From the NCBI GenBank assembly GCA_051648405.1, contig JBOFFC010000068.1, positions 1 through 50,539 of the forward strand: 50,539 bases of DNA, written 5' to 3'. Below are positions 33,507-43,900 of this stretch, one piece after another; the first letter of the stretch is position 1; every line of letters starts with the position of its first letter. The notes below the pieces were generated by a model. It was not told the DNA's origin. It made no database searches and saw only the letters and a list, made by a program, of their open reading frames with translations. Made by a program: the position numbers and the translations under genes. This DNA comes from JBOFFC01 sp051648405. Its GTDB lineage: Bacteria > Planctomycetota > Planctomycetia > Pirellulales > Lacipirellulaceae.

Positions 33507-34397
33507 TCAGGTGGCGCCAAGCAACGGAGAGCCTTGAAACAGGGTGGCCGCGGCGCCGGCCGAGCCGAGCGGAGCGAGCGTCTCGACCACGCCGACGACC
33601 CGGGCGCCCGACGAGACGAGGAGCCCTTCGGCGGCGGCACGGCGCCGCGCGCCCCCGTCGCCGCAGGGGCTGACGAGCGCCGCGTCGATCACACCGAGCC
33701 CCGCGATCGCGACGGCCCGTTGCGAGTCGTCGCTCACGTGGCCGGCATCGACGAGGACGAGGTCGTGGGTCGCCGCGAGTCGATCGATCGATGCTTCGAG
33801 GGTCGCGTCGTCGCACGCGTCGTCGAGCACGACGATCGACAGCTTGTCGCTGCGCGAGCCGACGGTGACCGAATCGACACTGGTTGCCGCCGTGCAGAGC
33901 CTCGCGACGCGGTGCAAGCCGAGGCCGAGGGCGACGCCGTGGCGCGGCCCCGCGTCGATGATGGCGGTGCGGAGGCCGGCCCCTGCCGCGACGCGGGCGA
34001 GGGCCAGGGCGAGCGTCGTGAGCCCGGCGCCCGCACCGTCGCCGACCAGGGCGACGGAACGGCGCTCGCTACGCGAGAAGCGATCGACGAGGCCGAGCAG
34101 CTCGCGCTCGCACGCGGCGGCGAGCGCGCGGGCCGCGTCGGGCCAAGTGAAGGCGTCGAGTTCGATCGCCGGGGTGAACAACGCTGCGCGTTGCGCCGGC
34201 GCAGCGGCCGGCGAGTCGGCGTCGCGCGACGCCTGCGCCTCGCGGCGCTCGCCGATCCGCTGCGACAGCGGCGCGCGCGAGACCGGGAAGTGCGGCCCGT
34301 GCGCGGCGGAATGCATTGCGGGGGTAACCGGCGCCGGCGTCCCGAGGGCGACGCTGCGCTGGTAGGCGGCAATGAATGCGCGATCGGTCGAGTTCAT
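33507..34397 (-). CDS. CpsD/ParA-like ATPase-fold protein without the Walker A lysine
   Basis: 296 residues with a Pro/Ala-rich N-terminal third, then a P-loop-like fold: SVALVGDGAGAGLTTLALAL in place of a GxxxxGKT loop (Leu where Lys is expected), TAIIDAGPRHG at the Walker A' position and HDLVLVDAGHVSDD at Walker B. The layout matches bacterial tyrosine kinases and ParA/MinD proteins, including exopolysaccharide/PEP-CTERM autokinases. There is no C-terminal tyrosine cluster (the end is TLFQGSPLLGAT). It is therefore probably a non-kinase adaptor or has altered nucleotide binding. It overlaps the upstream membrane gene by 4 bp and is followed by the AAA ATPase 17 bp downstream. Confidence 0.75.
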   Translation of the reverse strand: MNSTDRAFIAAYQRSVALGTPAPVTPAMHSAAHGPHFPVSRAPLSQRIGERREAQASRDADSPAAAPAQRAALFTPAIELDAFTWPDAARALAAACERELLGLVDRFSRSERRSVALVGDGAGAGLTTLALALARVAAGAGLRTAIIDAGPRHGVALGLGLHRVARLCTAATSVDSVTVGSRSDKLSIVVLDDACDDATLEASIDRLAATHDLVLVDAGHVSDDSQRAVAIAGLGVIDAALVSPCGDGGARRRAAAEGLLVSSGARVVGVVETLAPLGSAGAAATLFQGSPLLGAT

Positions 34398-35449
34398 CGG
34401 AGGCTGGTCCCGGAGTCGCTCGGCCCGGCCTCAGCCGAGGGGCTGACGAACGGAGACGAGCTGGTCGTGGGGTACTGGATCGTCGGCGAGACGGTCCCCG
34501 ATGGCGAGAACGAGCTCGTCGTCGGGTAGGTGGTCGCCACGGGCGCCTGGGCGACGCGCAGCGAGCGGGCGTCGGTCGCAGTCGGGGCCGCTAGGGGCGA
34601 CTCGGGGGCGAGCACGCGCTGCGCCAGCACCGCCCGAGGGGGCGCCGCGATCGGGCCCAGGGCTGAGGCCGCTGAGCGCGACGATTCGGCGGATGCGGCG
34701 GATGCGGCGGGGAGCACCCGCGGCGCGCCGAGGGTCGCGAGGGACCCGGTCTTCGGCAGCGGCTTGGGGGAGGAGGCGGGCCACGGGGCCGCGGCCGCGG
34801 CGGAGACGAACCCCCTGTTCGCGATCGATGTCTCGGCCGAGTCGCCGGGCGTCGCGACGGCGGCGCGGGGGCTCACGTTCGGGGCGTCGCCCGCCGGCGC
34901 CGAGGGGCCACCCCTCAGCAGCGCCGCGGTAAGGCCCAGCGCCGCAACGACGGCTGCCAACGCGATCCACCGAGAGTACGGCGTGATCGCCCGCTCCCAT
35001 CCGAGCAAGAGCTCGGTCATGTCGTCACGCCGCCGAGTGGTTGCGACGGCGAGCGGCGCAACGGCCGTCGTCGGGGTGGCAGCGATTGGAGGCGCGGTGG
35101 CCGGGCGCGTCGCGGGCCGGAGCGGCTCGGCTGGCCACGCTTGCTCGACAGGAGCGGCCGCGCTGGCGTACGTCGAGATCGTGTGCGTCCCCACCGGCCG
35201 TACCGCCGGGGCGTCGATTCGTTCGCGGTGCGCTGGCTGCTGCGTTGCGGAGGCGACCGGCGTGGCGGTCGGCGGCGCCAACGTCGCGAGTCGTGGCAGC
35301 CGCGCTAGCAGTGGCGTCGAACGGTGTGCCGCGGGTCGCGCCGCGGCGATCGGCAGCACGGACACGGGGAGGGCCGCGTTCGACAGGCCGGCCCGCGCCA
35401 GCTCGGCGTCGATTGTGATCGTGTCAAAGGTTGCGAACGGGTGATTCAT
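34394..35449 (-). CDS. One-pass membrane protein of the ATPase operon
   Basis: 351 residues, very rich in Ala, Pro and Thr. The N-terminus MNHPFATFDTITIDAELARA looks folded; a Pro/Ala linker runs to about residue 150; one membrane segment (RWIALAAVVAALGLTAALL) is near 155-177; the rest is a low-complexity, probably extracytoplasmic tail ending TTSSSPFVSPSAEAGPSDSG. I recognise no domain. It is the first gene of the operon (4-bp overlap with the CpsD-like gene). By analogy with chain-length determinant or GspB-like proteins it may anchor the two ATPases to the membrane, which is inference from order alone. Confidence 0.65.
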   Translation of the reverse strand: MNHPFATFDTITIDAELARAGLSNAALPVSVLPIAAARPAAHRSTPLLARLPRLATLAPPTATPVASATQQPAHRERIDAPAVRPVGTHTISTYASAAAPVEQAWPAEPLRPATRPATAPPIAATPTTAVAPLAVATTRRRDDMTELLLGWERAITPYSRWIALAAVVAALGLTAALLRGGPSAPAGDAPNVSPRAAVATPGDSAETSIANRGFVSAAAAAPWPASSPKPLPKTGSLATLGAPRVLPAASAASAESSRSAASALGPIAAPPRAVLAQRVLAPESPLAAPTATDARSLRVAQAPVATTYPTTSSFSPSGTVSPTIQYPTTSSSPFVSPSAEAGPSDSGTSLR

Positions 35450-35609
35450 GGCCTTCCTTGGCCGTTGGCGCAGGGGGACGCGCGCACCCCGTTGGCGCGC
35501 AGCCCTGACTCTTCCATCGGAACGGGATGCGCCGTTCTTTAGGATTGTCGGGGGCGCCGGCGACGCTAGCGTACACCTCGCCGCCATCGACTGCGCCGCG
35601 TGCGCAATG

Positions 35610-38600
35610 CTATCGCCAATCGGCGGCGGGCCAGACGATCGCGGCGCCGTCGCGGCTGCCGGTGAGGGCGGCGCGGCCGTTGGGCGAGAAGCCGACCGAC
35701 GTGACCTCGGCGGTGTGGCCGGTGAGCGAGAGTACTTCCTTGCCCACGGCCGGATCGCCCCCCTTCGCCGAGGGTTGGAAGTTCACGGCGTCCCAGACTT
35801 TCGCGGCGTTGTCGTCGCCACCCGTTAGTAGCCGGCGGCCGTCGGGGCTGAACGCCACCGCGTTGACCGCCGCCGAGTGGCCGCGCAGCTCGGCCAGTAG
35901 CCTCCCCGTGCCGGCGTCCCAGACGCGGGCCGTGTTGTCTTCGCTCGCCGTCGCGACGCGCGAGCCGTCCGGCGACAGGTCGCCGTCGAGCAGCCCCTGA
36001 TCGTGCCCGGTGAAGCGCCGCAGCTCTTTGCCCGACTTCGCGTCCCAAAGCCGCGCCGTGCGGTCGGACGAGACGGTGAGGACGCGCTCCCCGCCCGCCG
36101 AGTAGTCGATCGCCAGGACGCGCCCCGTGTGCCCCGCCAGCATTCGATCCGCCAGCGCGCCGTCGGCGACCGACCAGAAGCGGACGGCCCCGTCGTCCCC
36201 CGCGGTCGCGACCTCGGCGCCGTCCGGGGAAAAGGCGACGGCGTTGACGAACCCCTTGTGACCCCCGTCCAGCTTGCGAACGGGGCGGCCCGTCGCAGCG
36301 TCCCAAAGCTTCGCCGAGCTGTCCCAACTGCCGGTCGCCACTAGAGCGCCGTCGGGGGAGATCGCGGCGTCGGCGACCGAGCCATGGGGGCTCAAGCGAA
36401 CAACCGGCCGGGCGGCCGGCGAGCGCCCCTCGACAGCCTGATCGAGTCGCCAGACGCGCGCGTCGTTCCCGCCGACCGTGATCAGGGTCAAGGGGTCGTT
36501 CGCGAATCGCGCCGACCAAAGCGAACCGGCGCCCGAGAGTTTGACCACCGGCTGGGGCGATTGGTCGGTTTGGCTCGGGTCGATCACCCACCGATCAACG
36601 GCGCCCGTCGAAGCGGTCGCGAGGAGCGCGACGGTCGGGCCGCTCGAGTCCTCGGAGGGGGCCAGGTCGACCGACGTGTAAACCGTCGGCAGGCCGCCGT
36701 CCGGGGTTGCCGGCGCCCAGCGGGCGACTTCGCTGGCGTCGCTCAACCGCCACAGCCGTGCGACGCCGTCGTCGCAGGCGGTGAGCGAGAGCTCGCCGTT
36801 GTCCGACACGTCCATCGCGGCTACCCACTCCGGGTGCTTCAACACGAGCCCCCGCAGTTCAGTGGCCGCCGCGACGTCCCATTGGCCGACGGTCCGGTCG
36901 CCGCTGGAGGAGACGAGTCGCTCGCCCCCTTTGGTAAAGCGAAGCGCCGTGATCTGCCGGCTGTGCCCGGCGAGCTTGGCGGCGACGGTCCACTCCCCGT
37001 CAGCGCCTCTTCGCCAGAGCAGGATGACGCCGCGCTCGTCCCCCGACGCGACGAGTCGCGTGTCGTCAGCGATCGCCACCGCGGTCACGTCGACCGTGTG
37101 CTGTTCGAGGTCGATGACGTGTGACCCCGTCTGCGGGTCCCACAACCGGACCGTGTTGTTCGCGCCGCCGGTAGCGAGCAACCGGCCGTCGGGATCGACC
37201 GCGAGGGCCGCGCTGCGCCCCGTCCCCGCGAGTGAGTGGCGTTCGACGCCGTTGCCGATGTCCCACAGGCGGACCGTGTTGTCTCCCGCGGCGGAGGCGA
37301 GCGAGCGACCGTTGTTGTAGGGGACCGCGCTCGAGGCGAGGAACGCATGCCCCTCTTCGAGGGTCGCGAGGCGTTTCCCCGTCGTGGCGTCCCAGACGCG
37401 CGCCGTGCGGTCGCGGCTGGCGGTGACTACGCGCGCGCCGTCGGGCGAAAACCGGGCCGCGAGCACGGCGTCGTCGTGGCCGTCGAGCGGCCGCGCCCGC
37501 AGGACGCGCGACTCGAGGTATCGGCCGATGTCCCACAGGCGGGCCTGGCCGTCCTGTGCCGCCGACGCGACGTGGTCGCCGTCGGGGGCGAACGCCACCC
37601 CCCGCACGCGCCCGCCGTGGCCGCGCAGCGCGAGCGAATCGCCGCGGGCGAGGTCCCAGACACGCAGTGTGTTGTCCTGCGACCCGCTCACCAGCCGCAT
37701 GCCATCGGCGGAGAACGCGAGCGCGCGCACGGGCTCCGAGTGGCCGGCGTACTCGCGGTGCGCGGCGGCCGGGTCGGGGAGCCCCTCGAGGCGGCGCGCG
37801 AGGTCGGCGGGCTTTGCCTCGCTGGCGGACCAGCGTCGGACGACGCGGTCGTCACCCGCCGAGGCGACCGTCTCTCCGTTGGGATGGAACGCCACAGCGA
37901 AGACCGGGCCTTTGTGACCCGTGAACGCTGTGCTGCGCTCGAACCCCTTGGCCCCTCGACGCCAAACGACCACCGTTCCGTCTTGGCTCGCCGAGGCGAT
38001 CGCCTCGCCGTCGGGCGCGAAGGCGACCGACCAGACCCACCAGTTGTGCCCGCGCAGCCGCTCGGTCGGCGCGCCGGTCGCCAGGTCCCAGACGATCACC
38101 GCGTCGTCGTATCCGCCGCTCGCGAGGCGCTTGCCGTCGGGCGAGAAGGCGACGGAGAGCACCGCCTCGGTGTGCCCGTCGAGCGTCGCCTCGACCTCGC
38201 CCGTGCGGGTGTCGAGGATCCGCACGCGATGGTCGCTCCAGGCCGACGCGATGCGCGCGCCGTCGGGTGAGTAGGCAACCGCGTGTGCATAAAGCGCCGC
38301 GGAGGCGTCGGGGTCGCGCGGGCCGGCGGCCCATACACGCTCGCCCGTCGTGGCGTCGAACGCGACGACGCGTCCGTTCCAATCGGCGGTCGCCACCCGC
38401 GAGCCGTCGGGGGAGTAAGCGACCGCATCGACCGGCGGTCCGAGCTCGAGCACGCGCTCACTGAGGTCGCACAGGTAACGCAGGCGCCCCCACTCCCAGT
38501 TCCGATCGGGCGTTGGGCAAGCCTGGAGCAGGGCGAGCCCGTCGCGGAAGGCGTTGGTCCCGACCTTCGAAGCCGCGAGGCCGATCTGGGCGACGTACTC

Positions 38601-40850
38601 CTCGTACTCGGCCGAGCGCTGCGCGGCGACGGCCTTCACCTCGTTGGCCTGGGCGAGGGCTTCGTTCTTCACGGCCAGCGCGCGTTGCTGGTCCGCCTCA
38701 ATACGCTTTGCGTCTGCGATGTCGCGCTGCTTCGCGGCCTCGGTCCGCTGCTCTTCGGCTTCCGCGCGCTTCGCTTCGGCGATCCCGTTCTGCCGCCACA
38801 CGGCGAGCGCCGAGACGCTCGAGACCCCGACGATCCCTAGCAACAGCGCGAGGGCGAGGCGCTTGGCGTTCTTGAGACGCGCCTGACGCGCGTCGCGTTC
38901 GATGCGGGCGGCGTCGATCTGCGAGCGGAGCTCGGCGAGGTCCGTGACGAACGTCTCGGGGCATGACTCGCTCACCGCGCGCGCGAGGAGCGAGTCGGCG
39001 AGGTCGAAGTCCCCATTGGCGAGCGCCGCGCGGGCGTAGTCGATGCGGGCCGCGTGCCGGCCGTGCCGCGCGCGGTCGTTGCCCCCCCACAGGAGCAGCG
39101 ATTCCTCGAAGCCGTGGAGCGCACGCGAGTACATCTCGTAGTCGCCGCTGCCGAGCGCCTCGTCGAGCGACCGCTGGGCGCCGCCGCTGAGCATCAGGCT
39201 CTCGGTGTGCGACTGGAACTCGGCGATCGCCGCTTGGAGCTCTTTCACGGACTGGTGACGATCGGCCTGTTCGGTCGCCATCGCGCGGAGGGCGATCCGG
39301 GCAAGCTCGTTTTCGGCGGCGTTCTCGACCGGCTGAATCTGGTTCATGGCGGCCGCCATCAGACAGGCCATCACGTCGCGGCCCGTGTGCGGCGGCTTCC
39401 CGGCGACGATCTCGTAGAGGATTGCCCCCAGCAGGTAGACGTCGCTCCGCGCGTCGATCGACTCGACGGGCCCGCGCGCCATCTCGGGGGCCATGTAGGC
39501 GGGGGTCCCGCCGAGGTTGTCGAGCTGGTAGACCGAGTCCTTGCAGGGGAAGTCGGCCGTCACCCGCGCCAGGCCCCAGTCCATCACCAGCACTTCGCCG
39601 TAGTCGCCGAGCATCACGTTCTCGGGCTTCAGGTCGCGGTGCACGACGCCGTTGGCGTGCGCGAACGCGACGGCGTCGGCGACGCGCATCAGGATCGCGA
39701 GGTTCTCGCTCAGCGGCTTGGTGCGGATGACGTCGTCCCACGGCGTCCCCTTCACCCGCTTCATCGAGTAGAAGAGGGCTCCCTCATCGTTCGCCCCCAG
39801 GTCGTAGATCGGGACGATGTTCGGGTGCTCGAGCTCGCCGGTGATGACCGCTTCGGCGATGAACTTGTCGCGCTGGTCGGCGTCGCCGATCGACGAGCCG
39901 GTGTTGGTCCCTTTCTTGCCCCCCTTCTTTAGCATCTTGACGGCGACGGTCCGCGCGATCGACGACTGCTTCGCCGCGTAGACGACCCCCATCCCCCCCT
40001 GGCCGAGGATCTCGAGCAGTTCGTAGTCGGGCGTTTCGCGGACGGGGATCAGCGCGCGAGGGGCGCCGTCGGCGCGGACCTGGAGGGTCCTGAAGTTGGC
40101 CGAGTCGCTCAGCGAGCGTGCCTTGATCGGCAGCGTCGAGCGGAAGCCGCTCACGGTTTGCCCGATGCGGATCGTGCTCTGGCGGATCGACGCGGGGGAC
40201 TCGCCCCCCCCGCCGTCGTCGTCGATCGAAGTCGAGTCGAGCTGGATCGTCTGGTCCTGACGCAGCGTGCGCGTCGCTTTGGGGCCCCAGGTCGCGCCGA
40301 GGTTCTCGGCGTCGTCGGGAGCGATCGTCGAGCCGAGGTCGATCGTCCGCTCGTTGCCGAGCGTGACCGTCGGTCGCTTCGTCGGTAGCTCGACCGTGGC
40401 GCCCACGTCCGAGGACACGGGGGCGCCGAACTCGATCGTCGCCCCTCCGGTGACGGTCGCCGTGCCAACAGGGCGCACCGGCCCGTCGTCCACCAGCTCG
40501 ATAGAGACCCCTTCGTCGGCGGCGCCGCGAAGGTGGACTGTCTTGCTCAGCACGTCCGCCGCCAGCGGATCGACTGGATTGCGGATCCGCAGCGTGTCGT
40601 CGTCGCTCCCCGGGAGCGAGCCGAGGTCGATCGTCTTGTTGAGCGCATCGCCTGCAACGGAATCAGCCGGCGCGCGTCGCCGTGGGTTGCCGCCGTCACC
40701 CGCCAACGGGGAACGAACGTCGATCGTCTTATTCGACGCGTCGGCGCCCTTGGGATCGAGCAACACCGCCGCGCAGCGCGGGCAAGCGCCGCTGTGCGGG
40801 AGCGTCGAGAGTTCGCTCTGGCAGTGAGGGCAGCGCATCCGGGGGGTCAC
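35610..40850 (-). CDS. Giant Ser/Thr protein kinase with zinc ribbon and about 21 WD40 repeats
   Basis: 1746 residues. An N-terminal zinc ribbon (Cys7, 10, 23, 26) is followed by a linker to about 270 with repeated Thr motifs (NKTIDV, NKTIDL, RTIDLGS, QTIQLDS). The Hanks-type kinase domain spans about 275-540: GQGGMGVVYAAKQ, the VAIK-like VAVKMLKKG, HRDLKPENVMLGD near 405 and DWGLARV near 424. One membrane helix lies near 662-688 (LALALLLGIVGVSSVSALAV), then a coiled coil of Ala-Glu-Gln-Arg repeats to about 760. The outside part is WD40: I count 21 repeats, enough for three seven-blade propellers. So an envelope sensor kinase. ATG 40838 is an alternative start. A TATACT box is at 40877-40882. 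Confidence 0.92.
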   Translation of the reverse strand: MTPRMRCPHCQSELSTLPHSGACPRCAAVLLDPKGADASNKTIDVRSPLAGDGGNPRRRAPADSVAGDALNKTIDLGSLPGSDDDTLRIRNPVDPLAADVLSKTVHLRGAADEGVSIELVDDGPVRPVGTATVTGGATIEFGAPVSSDVGATVELPTKRPTVTLGNERTIDLGSTIAPDDAENLGATWGPKATRTLRQDQTIQLDSTSIDDDGGGGESPASIRQSTIRIGQTVSGFRSTLPIKARSLSDSANFRTLQVRADGAPRALIPVRETPDYELLEILGQGGMGVVYAAKQSSIARTVAVKMLKKGGKKGTNTGSSIGDADQRDKFIAEAVITGELEHPNIVPIYDLGANDEGALFYSMKRVKGTPWDDVIRTKPLSENLAILMRVADAVAFAHANGVVHRDLKPENVMLGDYGEVLVMDWGLARVTADFPCKDSVYQLDNLGGTPAYMAPEMARGPVESIDARSDVYLLGAILYEIVAGKPPHTGRDVMACLMAAAMNQIQPVENAAENELARIALRAMATEQADRHQSVKELQAAIAEFQSHTESLMLSGGAQRSLDEALGSGDYEMYSRALHGFEESLLLWGGNDRARHGRHAARIDYARAALANGDFDLADSLLARAVSESCPETFVTDLAELRSQIDAARIERDARQARLKNAKRLALALLLGIVGVSSVSALAVWRQNGIAEAKRAEAEEQRTEAAKQRDIADAKRIEADQQRALAVKNEALAQANEVKAVAAQRSAEYEEYVAQIGLAASKVGTNAFRDGLALLQACPTPDRNWEWGRLRYLCDLSERVLELGPPVDAVAYSPDGSRVATADWNGRVVAFDATTGERVWAAGPRDPDASAALYAHAVAYSPDGARIASAWSDHRVRILDTRTGEVEATLDGHTEAVLSVAFSPDGKRLASGGYDDAVIVWDLATGAPTERLRGHNWWVWSVAFAPDGEAIASASQDGTVVVWRRGAKGFERSTAFTGHKGPVFAVAFHPNGETVASAGDDRVVRRWSASEAKPADLARRLEGLPDPAAAHREYAGHSEPVRALAFSADGMRLVSGSQDNTLRVWDLARGDSLALRGHGGRVRGVAFAPDGDHVASAAQDGQARLWDIGRYLESRVLRARPLDGHDDAVLAARFSPDGARVVTASRDRTARVWDATTGKRLATLEEGHAFLASSAVPYNNGRSLASAAGDNTVRLWDIGNGVERHSLAGTGRSAALAVDPDGRLLATGGANNTVRLWDPQTGSHVIDLEQHTVDVTAVAIADDTRLVASGDERGVILLWRRGADGEWTVAAKLAGHSRQITALRFTKGGERLVSSSGDRTVGQWDVAAATELRGLVLKHPEWVAAMDVSDNGELSLTACDDGVARLWRLSDASEVARWAPATPDGGLPTVYTSVDLAPSEDSSGPTVALLATASTGAVDRWVIDPSQTDQSPQPVVKLSGAGSLWSARFANDPLTLITVGGNDARVWRLDQAVEGRSPAARPVVRLSPHGSVADAAISPDGALVATGSWDSSAKLWDAATGRPVRKLDGGHKGFVNAVAFSPDGAEVATAGDDGAVRFWSVADGALADRMLAGHTGRVLAIDYSAGGERVLTVSSDRTARLWDAKSGKELRRFTGHDQGLLDGDLSPDGSRVATASEDNTARVWDAGTGRLLAELRGHSAAVNAVAFSPDGRRLLTGGDDNAAKVWDAVNFQPSAKGGDPAVGKEVLSLTGHTAEVTSVGFSPNGRAALTGSRDGAAIVWPAADWR

Positions 40851-40876
40851 GGGCGGGCGCGGAGGAGGACCGGGCC

Positions 40877-40882
40877 AGTATA
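40877..40882 (-). promoter_or_regulatory. Candidate -10 box (TATACT) for the kinase-WD40 gene
   Basis: TATACT on the minus strand, 26 bases before ATG 40850. A suitable -35 is not evident. Confidence 0.35.
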
Positions 40883-40931
40883 GTTGGCCGCGCCGGTGGC
40901 CGGCCGGTTTGCCACGCCTGCGGGGCGCGAA

Positions 40932-43900
40932 CTAGCGGGGCTTTCGGCGGCGGATCCGGCGCAACCGATCGCTCGGCCCGCGTTCCAGAGCACGGGCGAG
41001 CGCCTCGCGCCAGCCGGGCTCACCCGGCCGAGGGCCTCGCCCAGCCGGCGCCGAGGCCGCCAGCAGAAGGGCCGCCGCGGCCACTTGCGCCCCCGACTCG
41101 TCGGCGGGTTCATCGCCCCGCAATGGGGTAGTCGCCGCTTGGGTCGGGGTCGCCGGCGTCGGTGTGGGTTGCTCGATCGCCGGGGCGGGGGCTTCGTCGG
41201 CGGTGGGGGGGCGGTCGCGGCCGCCATCGCTGTCGTCCGAAGGGTCGATCAGCCTCCCCCCGCGCACGGTCACGTCGATCACCAAACGCCGCGTGTCGGT
41301 CTCGGTCTGCACGACGTACACGCGGTAGCGACCGTCCGGGAGCCTCGCGAAGAGCCCCGGCAAGTCGTCGAGCGCCGTTTCCTTCAGGCGGTAGCCGTCT
41401 CCCTCGACGCCGTCGGGGCCGACGACGCGGAGTTCGAGGAATCGCTCGGACGCCGCCGAAAGGTCGCCACCCGCCGAGCCAAGGTCCGTCGGCCGGAGGT
41501 CGCTCGACGAGTCCGCGGAGCGTTCGACGCCTCGCAGGACGACGGGCGGGGCAGGGAACTCGACCGGGGGCGCCTGCGGCGTCGTGTCGATCGCGACCTT
41601 GTTCTCGTCGATCCCCGGGTTGTCGATCTCGACCGACTCGGGGTTGCTCTCGCCGATCACCGTCGCGGCCGACCCGAAGTCGTCGTCGCGGACCTTCACC
41701 GTGATGCGGATGTCGGCCGAGGGGTTGAGCGGGTCGGGGGGGCCGGTGTACCGGTGCTGAAGCACGAACGTCTGCGGCGTCGGCCCGGCGTGCAACCGTT
41801 CGACGACGAACCGCTGTTCCGCGGGCAGGTTGCGCTTGTCCCCCCAATCGACGAGCACCTCGAACGAGTCGGCGCCCGGGTCGCTGAAGGCGAGCGTCAG
41901 CGTCGTGACGCCGTCCCCCGCCAGGTCGGTGGCCGAGATCGGCTCGAGCGTCGGGGCGACGTTCTGCACGGTCACCTCGAACGACCGCTCGACGGAGCCG
42001 CCGTCGTCGTCGGAGAGGGTGACCGTGACCGTGTAGCGGTTGTCGGCGTCGTTGTCGGCGTAGCGGTGCGAGGCGGCGAGCGTCCCGCTGGTCAGCACGC
42101 CGGCCGAACCATTCGACAGCGACGACGGCGACCGCAGCGTCTCGACCGTGCCGTCGCCCCAGTTAATCGTGTAAGTGAACCGCTCGACCGACGCGCCGGC
42201 CTGATTCGCCGGGTTGTCGAACCCGGGGTCCGTGAACGTCCCCAGCATGGGGAGCGCGAGCGTTTGGCCCTCGTCGATCGTGGCCCGCGGGTCATTGAGC
42301 GTAAGCGTCGGCGCGACGTTGTTCACGGTGACGAGGAACTCGCGCGTGACCGCGGCCCCGTCGTCGTCGGCCAGCGTGACACGAACCGTGTAGACGCCGT
42401 TGTCGGCGTAGTGGTGTGGCGCGTGAACGGGGGTCGCGGTCGTCGGCGAGGACGTTGACTGCGCGCCGGGGCGGACGAACGAAACGGGCGAAACGGCCGA
42501 GCCGTCCCCCCAGTCGATCACGCCGTCGAGGAACACCTCATCGACTTCGCCGCCGTTGGCCGGGTCGCCCGTGTTGAGCGGGTTGTCGAAGCCGGGGTCG
42601 GACACACCCACGCCGAGGCCCGCGAGCGTGATCGGCGCCCCCTCGTTGACCGACGGTCCCTTCGTCCCCGTTAGAACCGGATCGACGTTCAGCACGCGGA
42701 ACAGGACGGTCCCGACGGCGACCCCCGCGTCGTCGTCCGTCAGCGTGATCCTCGCCGTGTACAACCCGTTGTCGGCGTAGGTGTGGCCACCGCTCAGGGA
42801 TCCAACGCCACCCGAGAACGAGACGACGAGCGACTCGACCGGCGAGCCGTCCCCCCAGTCGATCGTCGCCGTGTGCGTGTCGTCGAGGCCGACGTCCCCG
42901 AACGGCAAGGCGCCGGGCCCGAGCAAACCGGCGAGGGTGAACGCCTGCCCCTCGACGAGCCGCTGCGTCGGAACGCTTCCGAGTGTTGGCGAAACGTTGC
43001 GGACCGTTGCCAGAGCGGTTCCGGACGTGGCGCCGCCGTCGTCGTCCGCCACGGCGACGCCGACCGTGTAGTCGTCCAGCGGGGTCCCCGTGGGGTTGTC
43101 GTCGGCGTAGTGGTGGGTCGCGGAGAACGTGGTTGTGCCGGCCGGCAGGTTCAAGACTTGAGCGGGCGAACCGTCCCCCCAGTCGATCGTGAGCGTGAAC
43201 GTGTCGCGAGGGTTGCGGTCCGCGATCACGCCGGTGAGCGTCGCGACGCCGTTCTCGTCGATGCTCGTGACGGCGAGGTCGCTGAGGACCGGCGGGTAGT
43301 TCCGCAGTATGGCGACGAGCGAAACCGGTTCGGTGCGACCCCCGTCGTCATCGACCATGAACACGGTCACATTGAACTCGGCGTCGCCGTCGGTCGGGTA
43401 GGTGTGCGTCAACTGGAACGAGGTGCGCCCCTCTTCCAAGCGGATCACGGTCGCGGGCGAGCCGTCCCCCCAGTCGACCACCAGCGCGAACGTGTCGAGG
43501 GGGCTGGGGTCGGTGAACGCCCCCGTGAGCGTGGTCAGGCCGTCGTCATCGACCTCCGAGATGGCGATCTCCCCGAGCGTGGGGGTGACGTTGCGGACGG
43601 TCAGCGAGGATCGCTCGACCTCGAGGCCCCCGTCGTCGTCGGCCACGGCGACGCTCACCGTGACGATGTCCGAAACCGTCCCCGTCGGGTTGTCGTCCAG
43701 GTAGCGGTGCGTGAGCGAGAATGTCTCTGTCCCCGCCGGCAGCGATACGATCTGCGGCGCCGAGCCGTCCCCCCAGTCGATCGTCAGCGAAAGCGTGTCC
43801 TCGACCCCCGAGTCGGCGATGCTGCCGGTGAGCGTCGCGAGGCCCGTTTCGTCAATCACGGGTGTGATCGTGACGTCGCCGAGCGCCGGGGGGGCGTTCG

